The notes under the pieces are model-generated. The model was not told where the DNA came from and made no database searches. It saw nothing but the letters and a program-made list of their open reading frames with translations. The position numbers and the translations under genes are program-made. From contig NC_059561.1 in the NCBI RefSeq assembly GCF_905220415.1, positions 3,860,001 to 3,924,000 on the forward strand: a DNA stretch of 64,000 bases, written 5' to 3'. Origin of the DNA: Colias croceus (Eukaryota > Arthropoda > Insecta > Lepidoptera > Pieridae). Numbering within the stretch: position 1 is the stretch's first letter; the number at the start of each line of letters is the position of its first letter. This document shows, piece after piece, positions 12,561 to 23,300 of the stretch.

Positions 12561-14355
12561 TTTAAAATATTATGATGATGTCATGTTTAAGATTATTTTT
12601 CGTCCATTCATTCCTATAAATTATATTAAAAAATGAAGAAGAAGTTTTTTGGTGTTTTTTTTAATACGATTTTTTAATCTTTTAATAGGTCCTTCTTAAA
12701 TGTTTAATTAGTTCCATCTCTTCTTATATTCATAATATTATGCTCGAACACTAAATGACTTAGAATAACGGTGATTTTAATATTTTTACCAATAAAACTA
12801 TTCCCAAAATATTCCAGAATGGAATGGCTAAACAAAAACATGGCAGAGAGAAGTGTAAAATGTCGCTTTGACGGCGCTAGCATCAAAGTCGTATATATTG
12901 GCGGCAACGTGATAGCATTCTTTAGATTTGTATGTGTTTCATATATTGAAGCGATATATTCGTTGAAAACCGGAAGATGGTTAAAATATATGCTGAAGTA
13001 TCATAATCTAGGCCTGTTATATTACATTTGAAGTTAAATTTGAAATGTCTATATGTTAATCTATATGTTTACTTTTCGGTTAGTTCGTTACTACAACGTT
13101 ATTAATTATTATATTGTATTTTTATGTCTTAATAACCGGAAATATAATTGAATTTATATTTTGGACTCTATGTAGTATACACATCAAAAATTAAAAGAAT
13201 AAAACTGAAAGTATCTTGTCTTTACTTAAATAAGGTTAGGTGGTTATGTGACCTAACAAGCTTTTTTTTAAAACCACTTGTTTCTACGAACTGTTACTGT
13301 CCCAAAAACCCATATAAGTGAATAAATTGACACAATATCATGCTCAATAAAATCAATTACAAGTTTCAGCAGTAGGATATTATCACTTTGCAAGACCATA
13401 AGAAAATCAAGACGAACTTCTCAATGGCTCAATGACAAAAACTAATTAGCAAGCACAAGTTCTGGGTTTGGTGTCTGTTAGAGGATGTAGCGGGTAACAC
13501 ATTTTTAAATAAATTAAGTCTCTATTAAATGTAGTTAATGAAATAGATCGAATAAAGAAAAAAAAAATTCTTTATATTATCGGTTGTGTAAAATTAAGGG
13601 TTAAAATAAGTTGTAACAAACTTCTACAATGGACTTTGACGTAGGTCTTATAAACCAATATTAACGTTGTGTTTTTAAATATTTACTGGAAATAAATGCT
13701 TTAATATTTATGAAAGAGTTATTCAATTATATGACATTATTCCATTCTATGCCTGGATTATTCTATCGTGTTAAATAGGTCTTAAAATTATGACACTATT
13801 ATCACTCACCTATACAATTCAAAATCTTTGCTTATTGCTTATATATGAAACTATTAAGAGTCGTAAATATGGCGAGTTAAATTACTTTATACGATGCAAT
13901 TCGATTATTCTTATCAAAACATATTATTTTTTATTTATTTAAACGTAATTGAAGTTATCGCCGAGTAAATTCTAGGAATAAAATTATGACGAGGATAGTT
14001 ATTCTTGAATTAAATTATGTTTGGTGACATCGACCCTTACTAAAATGAAAACTTGCTTATCGCTAATATCTTATGACTTCACAAAACGTCGTTTAGTTGT
14101 ATGTCATCAGTTTAACCACTAATAGTTCCTCATCGTAATTTACACAGAAATTTATGTTTCAAAAGACAAGTTTGTGTTCATTATATTTAAATCTATTAAT
14201 TATATATAGGTACTGTTTTATTTTATAGCCATTTTTATCACAAATATATTTTAATGTATTAATAGACAGGTGCAATTACAAAAAAAATGGCTGGCCAAAC
14301 CGATACAGGTAAGACATGTCAATTATATTTTAGTCTTAATTTTTTCAATAAATTA
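12561..14355. other. Gene-free stretch
   Basis: Overlapping plus (12771-13031) and minus (12704-12907) frames share a mildly GC-rich patch around 12830-12910. Neither has splice sites or a recognisable product. No other signal was seen. Confidence 0.5.
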
Positions 14356-14500
14356 TTGAAGTGAAACATCTTTAGGCGTGTTGAGAGTAAGATCGCGTCA
14401 TGGAAATAACGTCATGTCATGTAGTAAGGCGACGATTTCAGTATCTTAAAATATTGCCAAAGAAGTTTCACTTCTGACACGTGTGCTGGCATACACACTC
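14356..14500 (-). repeat. MITE-like element with GAAGTTTCACTTC ends
   Basis: One end reads TTGAAGTGAAACATCTTTAG, the other AAAGAAGTTTCACTTCTGAC. The end motif GAAGT-GAA-ACTTC is itself a small hairpin. The interior (CGTCATGTCATGTAGTAAGG, CGACGATTTC) matches 30176-30329 and 48545-48679 in opposite orientation. Confidence 0.65.
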
Positions 14501-14625
14501 TTATTTATAATCAAATCTCTTTCACTAATGAACTGATTTAATGATACTTTCAGTAATGTAGCATATGCACCTAAATACCCTATAGAATGCTTTTATCCAC
14601 GGGTGAAACCACGAGTCACAGCTAG
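14501..14625 (+). mobile_element. Decayed Helitron-like 3' end
   Basis: Only the final part is recognisable: CCACGGGTGAAACCACGAGT, CACAG and CTAG at 14622-14625. It resembles the type 2 terminus CACGGGGGTGAAACCGCGCGG...CTAG. The left limit is uncertain. Confidence 0.4.
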
Positions 14626-15038
14626 TTACGAATGCACCTCGGTCGCACGAATCAGGTCATTCTTAATCCGCAAACGGCCATCCATAAGACTGCAACATCT
14701 ATAAGTCTTCGCGAAACATAACTTTGTTGGTTTATCGTACATCAAAATTGTTAAATGGTACCCAGTTAACAGTTGACGTAGAATGCTGGACAAACAACGA
14801 TAAATTTAAGAGACAACGCAAGCTATCTCGGTGACGTAGTGCGAGTGAAAACGTGGCATCCAGTTGTCTTGATATATTGTAGGTGTGATTTTGATTCGTG
14901 TTAATCCAATGTTAAACCATGTTTTCTAAAGTGTTGAAATATTAGCGAAATGCTATACTTAGGTGTTAATAGTAGGATGGGATGATTCATTTTTATGTCG
15001 TAATGATCTAATGAAACAAATGTTGGCTCTACTATCTA
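14626..15038. other. Gene-free stretch, slightly GC-enriched
   Basis: Segment 14640-14880 is less AT-rich than its surroundings and non-repetitive by eye. It has no open frame longer than about 30 codons in either direction. It might be regulatory or a decayed repeat. Confidence 0.4.
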
Positions 15039-15218
15039 TCCATACTAATATTATAAATGCGAAAGTAACTCTGTCTGTCTGTCTGTCTGTTACTCAATCA
15101 CGCCTAAACTACTGAACCAATTTGCATGAAATTTGGTATGGAGATATTTTGAAACCCGAGAAAGGCTACCTTTTATTGCGAAATATGTACCACGGGCGAA
15201 GCCGGGGCGGACCACTAG
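15039..15218 (+). mobile_element. Helitron-like non-autonomous element (type 1)
   Basis: TCCATACTAATATTATAAAT start, CTGTCTG run, GAACCAATTTGCATGAAATT core, GGGCGAAGCCGGGG hairpin and CTAG at 15215-15218. It lacks the GACATAG block found after GAGAAAG in 11642-11828. Confidence 0.85.
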
Positions 15219-15704
15219 TATTCTATATATTTACAACAGATTATTGAGATTATGAATTATAACCAAAACATTCTAGTATAACTATACACAGTAACATATA
15301 AGTTTTATATAAATTATTTGATAAAATTATGATTTTGAATGTTCATTTTGATTTTTGATTAATTCCACTCTATCGTACACATTTTTAATATAGCAATACT
15401 TTTATGAAGCGGTATGTAATAAATTAAATGTTTAAAATAAAACTAATAAATTTAGTGATTTTGACTTAATTTTATATCACTTTAATAATAAACCAACGCT
15501 GTACGCAACAGAATAAACGTTCAATCGTTTGTTTCAACAAATCAAACCGCACTCGAAAACAATTAAAAAAATACGGTTTAAAACCGCTTAATCAGAACCC
15601 ATTCAAAAGACAGCCTAATTCGAATGAAATGGCACAAAACGTACAAATCACATCCGACAAATGAATTATTCATTCAGATGCATTAATAGCAGGTAAATAT
15701 AGCC

Positions 15705-15889
15705 TTAAGCCGGCTACTCACGCACCTGCAGCGGGGGCAATATTGGAATTGCACCCTTAATTGGCTCCTTATTTTTGATGTGTATAGGCAAGCAGGAGCA
15801 ACTTAGAGAACAGCTGAAATTGCTCCAACCGCCGACCCGAGATTGTTCCAGTATTGCCCCTGCGGCTGGTACGTGAGTAGCCGGCTTAA
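15705..15889. mobile_element. TTAA-flanked MITE with long inverted ends (piggyBac-type target site)
   Basis: TTAA at 15705-15708 and 15886-15889 flank a 177-bp element. Its ends match over about 40 bp when one is reversed: left GCCGGCTACTCACGCACC, right (minus) GCCGGCTACTCACGTACC. Further in, both ends carry GGGGCAATA-TGGAA. TTAA target duplication is typical of piggyBac and Kolobok/Sola3-type transposons. No transposase is encoded. Confidence 0.8.
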
Positions 15890-16575
15890 TATGTGTGTAT
15901 GAGTGAGGCCTGGAATCGAGCGATAATATATCATCGATTGTTTACCAAGGGAGCCTGCATTGATATGTTTTTTATTTCGAATTATTAAAGGCCTTTGTTG
16001 ACGCGCGCTCGACTGAATAGAACGGTATTAAACTGGAATTTAACAAAGGTGAGCAGATAGAATAGTTTTATGAATTTGTTCTATGAATGTTTTTTGGAAG
16101 TGGATTGGATATTGGATTAAACTTATAACGTTGTTGATTCTACAGCTTCCCAGTTTCTACATGATCAAGCCATTTTGTATATAATTATTATTGACTATAT
16201 AAATTTTTTTGTTCAGAACTGATGGCAATGATTTTTTCTATAATTTTCATCCAGTACCTATAATTCTAGTTCCCTCAATTACTTTCAAGTTAAACAACAT
16301 GTTATCTACACAATTACACATATCTATACATTTATAATTACCTGGCAGTGACGATGATTAAGGATTTTGTATGCTTGGAATGTTCCAATCGGAAAATAAT
16401 TATATGCCTATATTGATGTTTAATTGGTTACAAAATACTCTATAATAGACTGTATTAGGGAACACTGATGCGCGAAACTACAATTCCATTTACAACCTTA
16501 TTCCATGTAATTAAAGATCTAATTTGTTTGTTATAATTTAAGTATTGATCTTTGAGATGTAATAATTAAATGGAA

Positions 16576-16761
16576 TCCATACTAATATTATAAATGCGAA
16601 AGTAACTCTGTCTGTCTGTCTGTTACTCAATCACGCCTAAGCTACTGAACCAATTTGCATGAAATTTGGTATGGAGATAATATTTTGATACCTGAGAAAG
16701 GACATAAGATACTTTTTATTGCGAAATATGTACCACGGGCGAAGCCGGGGCTGACCGCTAG
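16576..16761 (+). mobile_element. Helitron-like non-autonomous element (type 1)
   Basis: TCCATACTAATATTATAAAT start, CTGTCTGTCTG run and GAACCAATTTGCATGAAATT core. The TACCACGGGCGAAGCCGGGG end is followed by CTAG at 16758-16761. An ATA insertion occurs in the GGAGATAATATTTTGATACC segment. Confidence 0.85.
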
Positions 16762-17763
16762 TAAGTTATATAGCTTTAAACGCAGTATTTGAAAGAAGAC
16801 CTTTTATATTTTTTTGTATTTTGGGGGGTTAAATATTAAATGCTTTGTGTTATTTAATTTTACATTTTAAAATTATATTCTATAATATATTCAGCTAATA
16901 CAGATGAGTGAAACTCATATATTCAACTTACTGATAGATTCAATAATTATCATATTATTTACCTAGTATTAGACTATTAATATTTTGATTATGTTTGTAT
17001 AACCATATAGTTCATCCATACAAATGCATATAATATTAAATCGGAATAGCTATTTTATGAAAACTCTATAATTAAAACAAATATACGCTGTTGAATATAA
17101 ATAACCTTCTCTTACCCTTTATAGAAAGAAAATTATTAACGGATACTTTAATGGTTCTATAATAAAGGTCATTGTTCCTGGCTTATAATAATTTATATTT
17201 GAGTACGTTATCCTTTTCTCTGTCCCTAAGCCCGTATAGAATTTAAATCCTATTTAAGGTTGGATACACAAATATGCCTTTACGTGATCACATAGTCTTT
17301 TCAACCGACTTTATAAAAGGAGGTGCTCAATTTGACGAGCTTTTTAAGTTTGTCACCTCAGACCTTCCACTGGGTGAACCGATTTTGATGATTCATTTTT
17401 TATTTAAAAGCTATTGTGTCTGTGTTGTGTTCACTTTTTAATATGATCTGTTTCTGTTATTTAAAGGTGATCTTTTTGTTAAAAATAATAATACCTATTT
17501 ATTTTTTATAATAAAACCAGCTTATACAGCGGAATGATAAAGAGGAGCCTATGTGTACTAGATAGTGTCTGCTGAATTTCATAAAGATACCATAAAACTT
17601 TTGCATGTGAGAATAACAAACACACATTCAATCTTTTGTTAATAATTAATATAGGAATAGGTATTTTAAATAGAAATAGTAAATGAAACAACTTCAATCT
17701 CACAAGTAGTACTTTATTCTTAACCATCTTACAATATACACTAAATCACTTCGATATATTCCA

Positions 17764-17844
17764 GGCGAACATATACAATTACACTTATTTGACCATTTTT
17801 AAGGCGAACATATACAATTACACTAATTATTTGACCATTTTTAA
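17764..17844. repeat. Two-copy tandem repeat (39 and 42 bp)
   Basis: Both units start GGCGAACATATACAATTACA and end TTTGACCATTTTTAA. The second has a three-base insertion (ATTATTTG against TTATTTG). Confidence 0.85.
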
Positions 17845-18216
17845 ATAATTTTATTGTTTACTCAAAGACATTAGTTACTTGAAGCAAATATAATTTTAAA
17901 TTTTCTAGATCAAATTTTGTAAAGGACAGGAAATGAAAAAACTGTTTACAATATAAAATAAATAAACACATTTGAGTTAAAATAATGAGACAGCTTCAAT
18001 GTTTTATTATTTTACTCTTTACATAAAAGACATTCAAAGCCTTTGAAAGGCCATATTTATCAATTAAATTATCGAATATCGTCTTTGTTTTCTGCACGAG
18101 TAGGTTTCATTTCAATAACAGACAAAGTAGGTAGTTCATAATGATTGTCTATATTCATTAAAATAATAAAGGATATACAAACGAAACCTTTTTAAATCTT
18201 GCGTATGTAGTACTTC

Positions 18217-18302
18217 GTAGACAGCTACGCGAGCGTGCTACGGTCTACGCGCTACACTGGAGCTACATGCTACGTAGCTACGTAGCACCAGTGTGCTGTG
18301 TA
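18217..18302. repeat. GCTACG-rich palindromic cluster
   Basis: Repeated GCTACG/CGTAGC words lie in an otherwise AT-rich region. Positions 18269-18286 form a perfect 18-bp palindrome (GCTACGTAGCTACGTAGC). It is flanked by an outer inverted pair ACACTGG (about 18254) and CCAGTGT (about 18288), so the segment can fold into a nested hairpin. Probably a remnant of a foldback element. Confidence 0.7.
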
Positions 18303-19263
18303 TGTGTTCAAATCCTATGAAAATTAATTAACAGAAATGAGGTTGAACTAAATTATATCCTCTTTTTTGATCATACATTACCTACTGAGTTCAAGTAAAA
18401 ATAAACACACATAAAGAAAAATCATTTTTTAACTTTTTAAATATTTTATTCAATAATCACTTATTTACAAATATACAACTATCGTTTTATATAATTGAAG
18501 ATACAATTTATATATACACAAGTAATACAAAGACAAAGAGCATAAACAAAAAAAAAATTAAAGTTAATCAATTAAAGTAAAATATACTAAAATATATGAA
18601 TAATATCTTCAATTATATAATTACAAAGAAGCTACTAATAATGCACCTTTTCATTTGATTCAATACACAAATTAATAATTTTTACAACTATACGTTACAC
18701 AGCCATAATTACCTAGTTTTAACAGTTATTCGAATAAATCTATTCTTTATCATTAATAAAAAAAAAATAACAAAAAAGCATGTTTTTATTTACTGTAGGA
18801 AATTATTACTAACAAATTGCCTGAATTACAGATACTTTTAAATTTGCCACATCATCAAAAACAAATAAAATACAAAAATTTCACATTTATTTTTATTCGT
18901 ATGACGTACTCGTATATTCTTGAAATGCGCCAAAACGGCAATTAATTAGCCCGTGTTGTGAATCATTTTATTATCAACCTTATGACTATTGAAATAAAAT
19001 TTAATTTTGATTAGTTTATTAATTTTCCTAAATATACAACAACTTCAATATTACCGTATACCTTAAATTACCAGCGAAATAATAAGAACATTTAAATTAT
19101 TTACACAATTATAACAACGGTATATACAAGTAAATTAATTTTCTATATTCAGTCTATATTAATTATATAAATTTATTGAGAATACAACAAATTGCTGTTA
19201 TATTTTTGTATCGTTTATAAAGGTACGTGTACAATGAATCGATTTGGATAAAAATATTAAATA

Positions 19264-19452
19264 CTAGCGGTCCGCCCCGGCTTCGCCTGTGGTACATATT
19301 TCGCAATAAAAAGTAGCCTATGTCCTTTCTCGGGTATCAAAATATCTCCATACCAAATTTCATGCAAATTGGTTCAGTAGTTTAGGCGTGATTGAGTAAC
19401 AGACAGACAGACAGAGTTACTTTCGCATTTATAATATTAGTACTCGTATGGA
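19264..19452 (-). mobile_element. Helitron-like non-autonomous element (type 1)
   Basis: Minus-strand copy with the full GGCGAAGCCGGGGCGGACCG end and CTAG at 19264-19267. The CTGTCTGTCTG run is intact. It carries the TCCATACGAG variant at the 5' end. Confidence 0.85.
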
Positions 19453-19528
19453 TAGTATGAAATGCAACTTCTCATTACGACATTATATAATAGTTACCAT
19501 TTAGGACACGATTTAACGCATGATAATT

Positions 19529-19740
19529 TTTGAAGTGAAACTTCTTTATCGGGGTTGGAAAAAAATTGAGTGTAACATTTTTTCGTTACGCGTGACATTT
19601 TTCCGTTACGCGCCATCTTTTTCTTATCCCTACCACACGTGATTCGACGTATTCTGTAAAGTTGCAAATAGTAAATTATTTTTTGAAAAATAAGGTCATA
19701 AAGAAGTTTCACTTCTTACGTGTGTACACTAGTACACGCA
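19529..19740 (+). repeat. MITE-like element with GAAGTTTCACTTC ends (long form)
   Basis: The ends are TGAAGTGAAACTTCTTTATC and AAAGAAGTTTCACTTCTTAC. The interior differs from the other copies (TTCGTTACGCGTGACATTTT repeated as TTCCGTTACGCG), so it may be a related subfamily. Plus and minus frames of 72-79 codons here are by-products. Confidence 0.65.
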
Positions 19741-20075
19741 CATTTTTTTTTTACGTAAAACAATCAAATGAATTTATAGTCAATCAGTTTTTAACTAAAC
19801 ATATTTCATGTTCATTGTGGAAGCTGTTCTTTAAATATAAAATTTGGAATTCACAAAGCGAGTGCATAGAAATGCGCTATAAAACCGCATTTCATTGTTA
19901 AGTCCTTTGTAATTGGAAGTATGGATATTCACTATAAATGGTGTGTAATTCCATATTTCATACTGCGAACATTAAATTCCATGTTTCATTTTGTTTTTCC
20001 ACATAATTACGATCAAATAATAGTTATTTAGAGTATTTTCATAATGTAATATAATATTAAAATTTAATTTAAAAA

Positions 20076-20081
20076 TTTATT
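20076..20081 (-). promoter_or_regulatory. Candidate polyadenylation signal for the beat gene
   Basis: AATAAA on the minus strand, about 180 bases past the beat stop codon (20264-20266). It is the first canonical AATAAA seen downstream of the stop, but AT-rich DNA makes chance matches common. Confidence 0.45.
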
Positions 20082-20263
20082 ACCAAAAAAAAAATAGGAA
20101 AAATTTTGAACACGTACCTTCATAATCACTAATCTACATCATTTTAACGATCAAAACAAAACAAGCGAATCCTTCAATAATTCCTTATAATAATACATTT
20201 TAAAACCCTGACTTTTCTACACTCTTACATTATTAACATGACTATCTAATATTTTTGAATCAG

Positions 20264-20358
20264 CTATCTTATTTCTGTATAGTTTTGTAATAGAAATTTT
20301 AATAATAGATGTAATAGTAACACACGAAGGGTTGGTATGCAAGCTTCTGTGGCACCAC
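20264..20358 (-). CDS. beat: beat exon 6 (C-terminal, hydrophobic tail and stop)
   Basis: The acceptor TTTTCCTTACAG precedes 20358. The exon completes a glycine codon split by the preceding G and reads GATEACIPTL, then RVLLLHLLLKFLLQN, ending EIR and TAG (20264-20266). A terminal leucine-rich stretch is usual at Beat C-termini and could act as a membrane anchor or GPI-attachment tail. No large downstream continuation is possible because of the stop. The alternative is read-through of exon 5 to SFTGK and an early TAA. Confidence 0.75.
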
Positions 20359-23300
20359 CTGTAAGGAAAACAACGGTTAAATATTATATTATAATAAAAA
20401 TTATAGTAATACATTTAGTCATACATTATTATTAATTTTCTGTACACAACGTAAATATCCATATTATTAATATTATAAATGCGAAAGTAACTCTGTCTGT
20501 CTGTCTGTCTGTTACTCAATCACGCCTTAACTACTGAACCAATTTGCATGAAATTTGGTATAGAGATATTTTGATACCCGAGAAAGAACATAGGCTACTT
20601 TTTACCCCGGGAAATAGTATAGGTTTTATCCCAGAAATTCCACGGGAACGGGAACTATGCGGGTTTTTCTTTGACTGCGCGGGCGAAGCTGCGGGTGGAA
20701 AGCTAGTATGAAATAAAATAACCTTGTACAAAATAATAAGAAATAATATGCAACTGTAATTGGACAAAAGTATTATACCTACTCTTTGAAAATAGACATA
20801 TTTTTTGTTACTGTATCTTTTGTGAATTCAATATTCAATAAATATATAGCAAACAAATTACCGCCAAACATTACGTCGATAGGTAACAAATAAACATAAT
20901 ATGTAACAATTGCCAATCACAGACATTTAGGCCCTCTCTATCTTGATTGCCTTTACTCACCCCACGCTGCCGATTGTGAAAAGGGCCCATGATAAACTAG
21001 CCTTAATTTTACAGTCAGGTTATGTAAACTATTTCCCCCTTCAAGTGTTCACACAGATTCAAGCATTTTATTTACCTGTGAAACTCCGTCCCAGCGCCGA
21101 CACTGGGTTAGCATTCCTCTCCCGGAGGACGACGGCGTGACTTGCTGATTTCCACACATCGAATATTGAAGCTTCGCATCTGGAATATAATTTCGTGTAT
21201 TGAATACCCTTGTGGATGCGTGGAATAGATGGTATTGCGATAGTGGTGATGCTCAATTCTTATCTTATTGGTAACTAGCTTACCGCCCGCCTCTTCGCCC
21301 GCTATTTCTAAAACCTAATTAATGATATACTAAAACCTTCCCCTTAAATTACTCTATACAATAATTATATTACTTCTTGCTTTTATTTTTGTATATTTTA
21401 GTATCTAAGACTGTTTAGTTGTAATAAAGTGTAAAATATCTCACTCTTCATTGATAAATTTTCTTTATTTTTGTTGGTCTCGACTGGAACTAACCATTGC
21501 TCCAAGGTGGCTAAAGGAGAACTATTTCTACTATAAATTCTAAGGGAAAGCAAATCTATCAGTCGATTATGATTAGACTTATAAAGTAATGAATCTATTT
21601 TAACCAACTTCAAAAAAGGAGGAGATTCTCAATTCGGCTGGTATATTTTTTATGACATTAGGAACAAAGATTGCTATTCATTATGTACGTTTGCTAGACT
21701 TTGGAAAAGGACTTTTTGTCAAGTCAAATATATATGGCTCTCTCATGATAACCTAAAGTTCGGAGAGCTAAGTAATTAATAGAATAGTTCAAACTGTATC
21801 CATTGTGCGGAAGACTCGTGTGTAATATTGGACATATAACTTCTCTCAGCAATTAGCAGTATCGCACATGTGGGCACGTGCTTTGTTAGATTTACCTCAA
21901 CGTATCGAGTAATATTGGTACTGTAAGGAGACTAATATAGATTTAGAAAATTAAAGTTTTGTTTGTACAAAACTGGTATTAGATAAGAAAAATTGACTTA
22001 TAACGTCCGTAAAATTCTCTCTGGACTCTGAATGAATTTACCTTACTTTAATGCTCACTGAAATTATAATCTAATTGAATTTTGTCATATTTATGGAACA
22101 GCATTGTGTAGTTTAATATTTTCGATTAATTAATTTTATATTGTAATCATTAAAACCATTAAAATGTAATTATTCCTTTTAACGCCATTGGAAATTAACG
22201 AAGAACAGAGTACTTAATAGTGTTATTCATAATCATCGAGGTTAACATAGACGGTTTAATAACAATAACAGCTTATGAATGAATGAATGAAAATGTTTTA
22301 TTGATTTGAAAATACATAAAACAAAGTCAAGACTTAACAGAAACAGCAAAGGGCGGCCTTATCGCTAGGTAGCGATCTCTACCAGGCAAGCTAACAATCA
22401 AAGGTCACAACATTTGATAAGCTGTTATTTCAGCATCATCTTACCATATTATCAACGCATAAATCTATATTTGACTGGCCGGTTGGCTTGGTTGGTAGTG
22501 ACACTGCCTTCCAAGTGACTGGTCGTGGGTTTGATTCCCACCACATTCACACATATTTGCCCCGGCAAATATGTGTGTGATGAACATAGATGTTTGCTCT
22601 GTGTCTGGGTGTTAATTATCTCTATATAAGTATTTATTTAAATTATATATGTATGTTTATCAGCCATCTAGTTTCCATAACACAAGCGAAAGCTTAGTAT
22701 GGGATCAGATCGTGTCGTGTGTGAAAATAGTCCCGAAATATTTATTTATTTCTTTATTTATTTATATTTCCCATACAAAAACACAAAAGTTATAATCACC
22801 GTATCATAAGCATCGGCAGAGGTGAAAGCACAGCTGTTTCCAGTTCCAAAGTGGACAAACTCGACGCGTAGCCATTGCTGAAGTTCGTCACGTGGTTCGC
22901 TGTGAAACTCGGCACCTGGGACAATTTAAATAATTGCGTGTAAAACTTTGGAGTTTATTTATTTAAGGTCGCACGGTTGTTTAATATCAACAAAAACATA
23001 CAAAAAAAAACAAATTAACTTATATAAATGCAATCACCACTTCAAGCCCAGATTACTTAATAGTTACTATGTAACGTAACTTGGCTAACACCGTAAGCGA
23101 AAATAGTTTCAGTACCGTACGTGTTAATTTGCAATCTTTGAAAAAATATGTTATCTAGGTAATTAAAATTAACATATTATAAATCTTATTGAATTTTCAT
23201 TATTAATTATATACCTATGTTACCGGCCAAACCCAATTTCAGGACAAACTAGTTTTGCTTAGGCCAAACTAGTTCATCCTAAGACCAATAAATTGGTATT

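Larger units (their letters stand above)
16762..19263. other. Gene-free stretch
   Basis: Very AT-rich. It holds a two-unit tandem repeat at 17764-17844 and the palindromic GCTACG cluster at 18217-18302. The 73-codon minus frame at 17506-17727 is low-complexity and unsupported. Confidence 0.5.

Noticed and set aside
12704..13031. Overlapping plus and minus frames of 67-86 codons
   Set aside because: No signal peptide, domain or splice context; frames on both strands arise from the same stop-poor patch.
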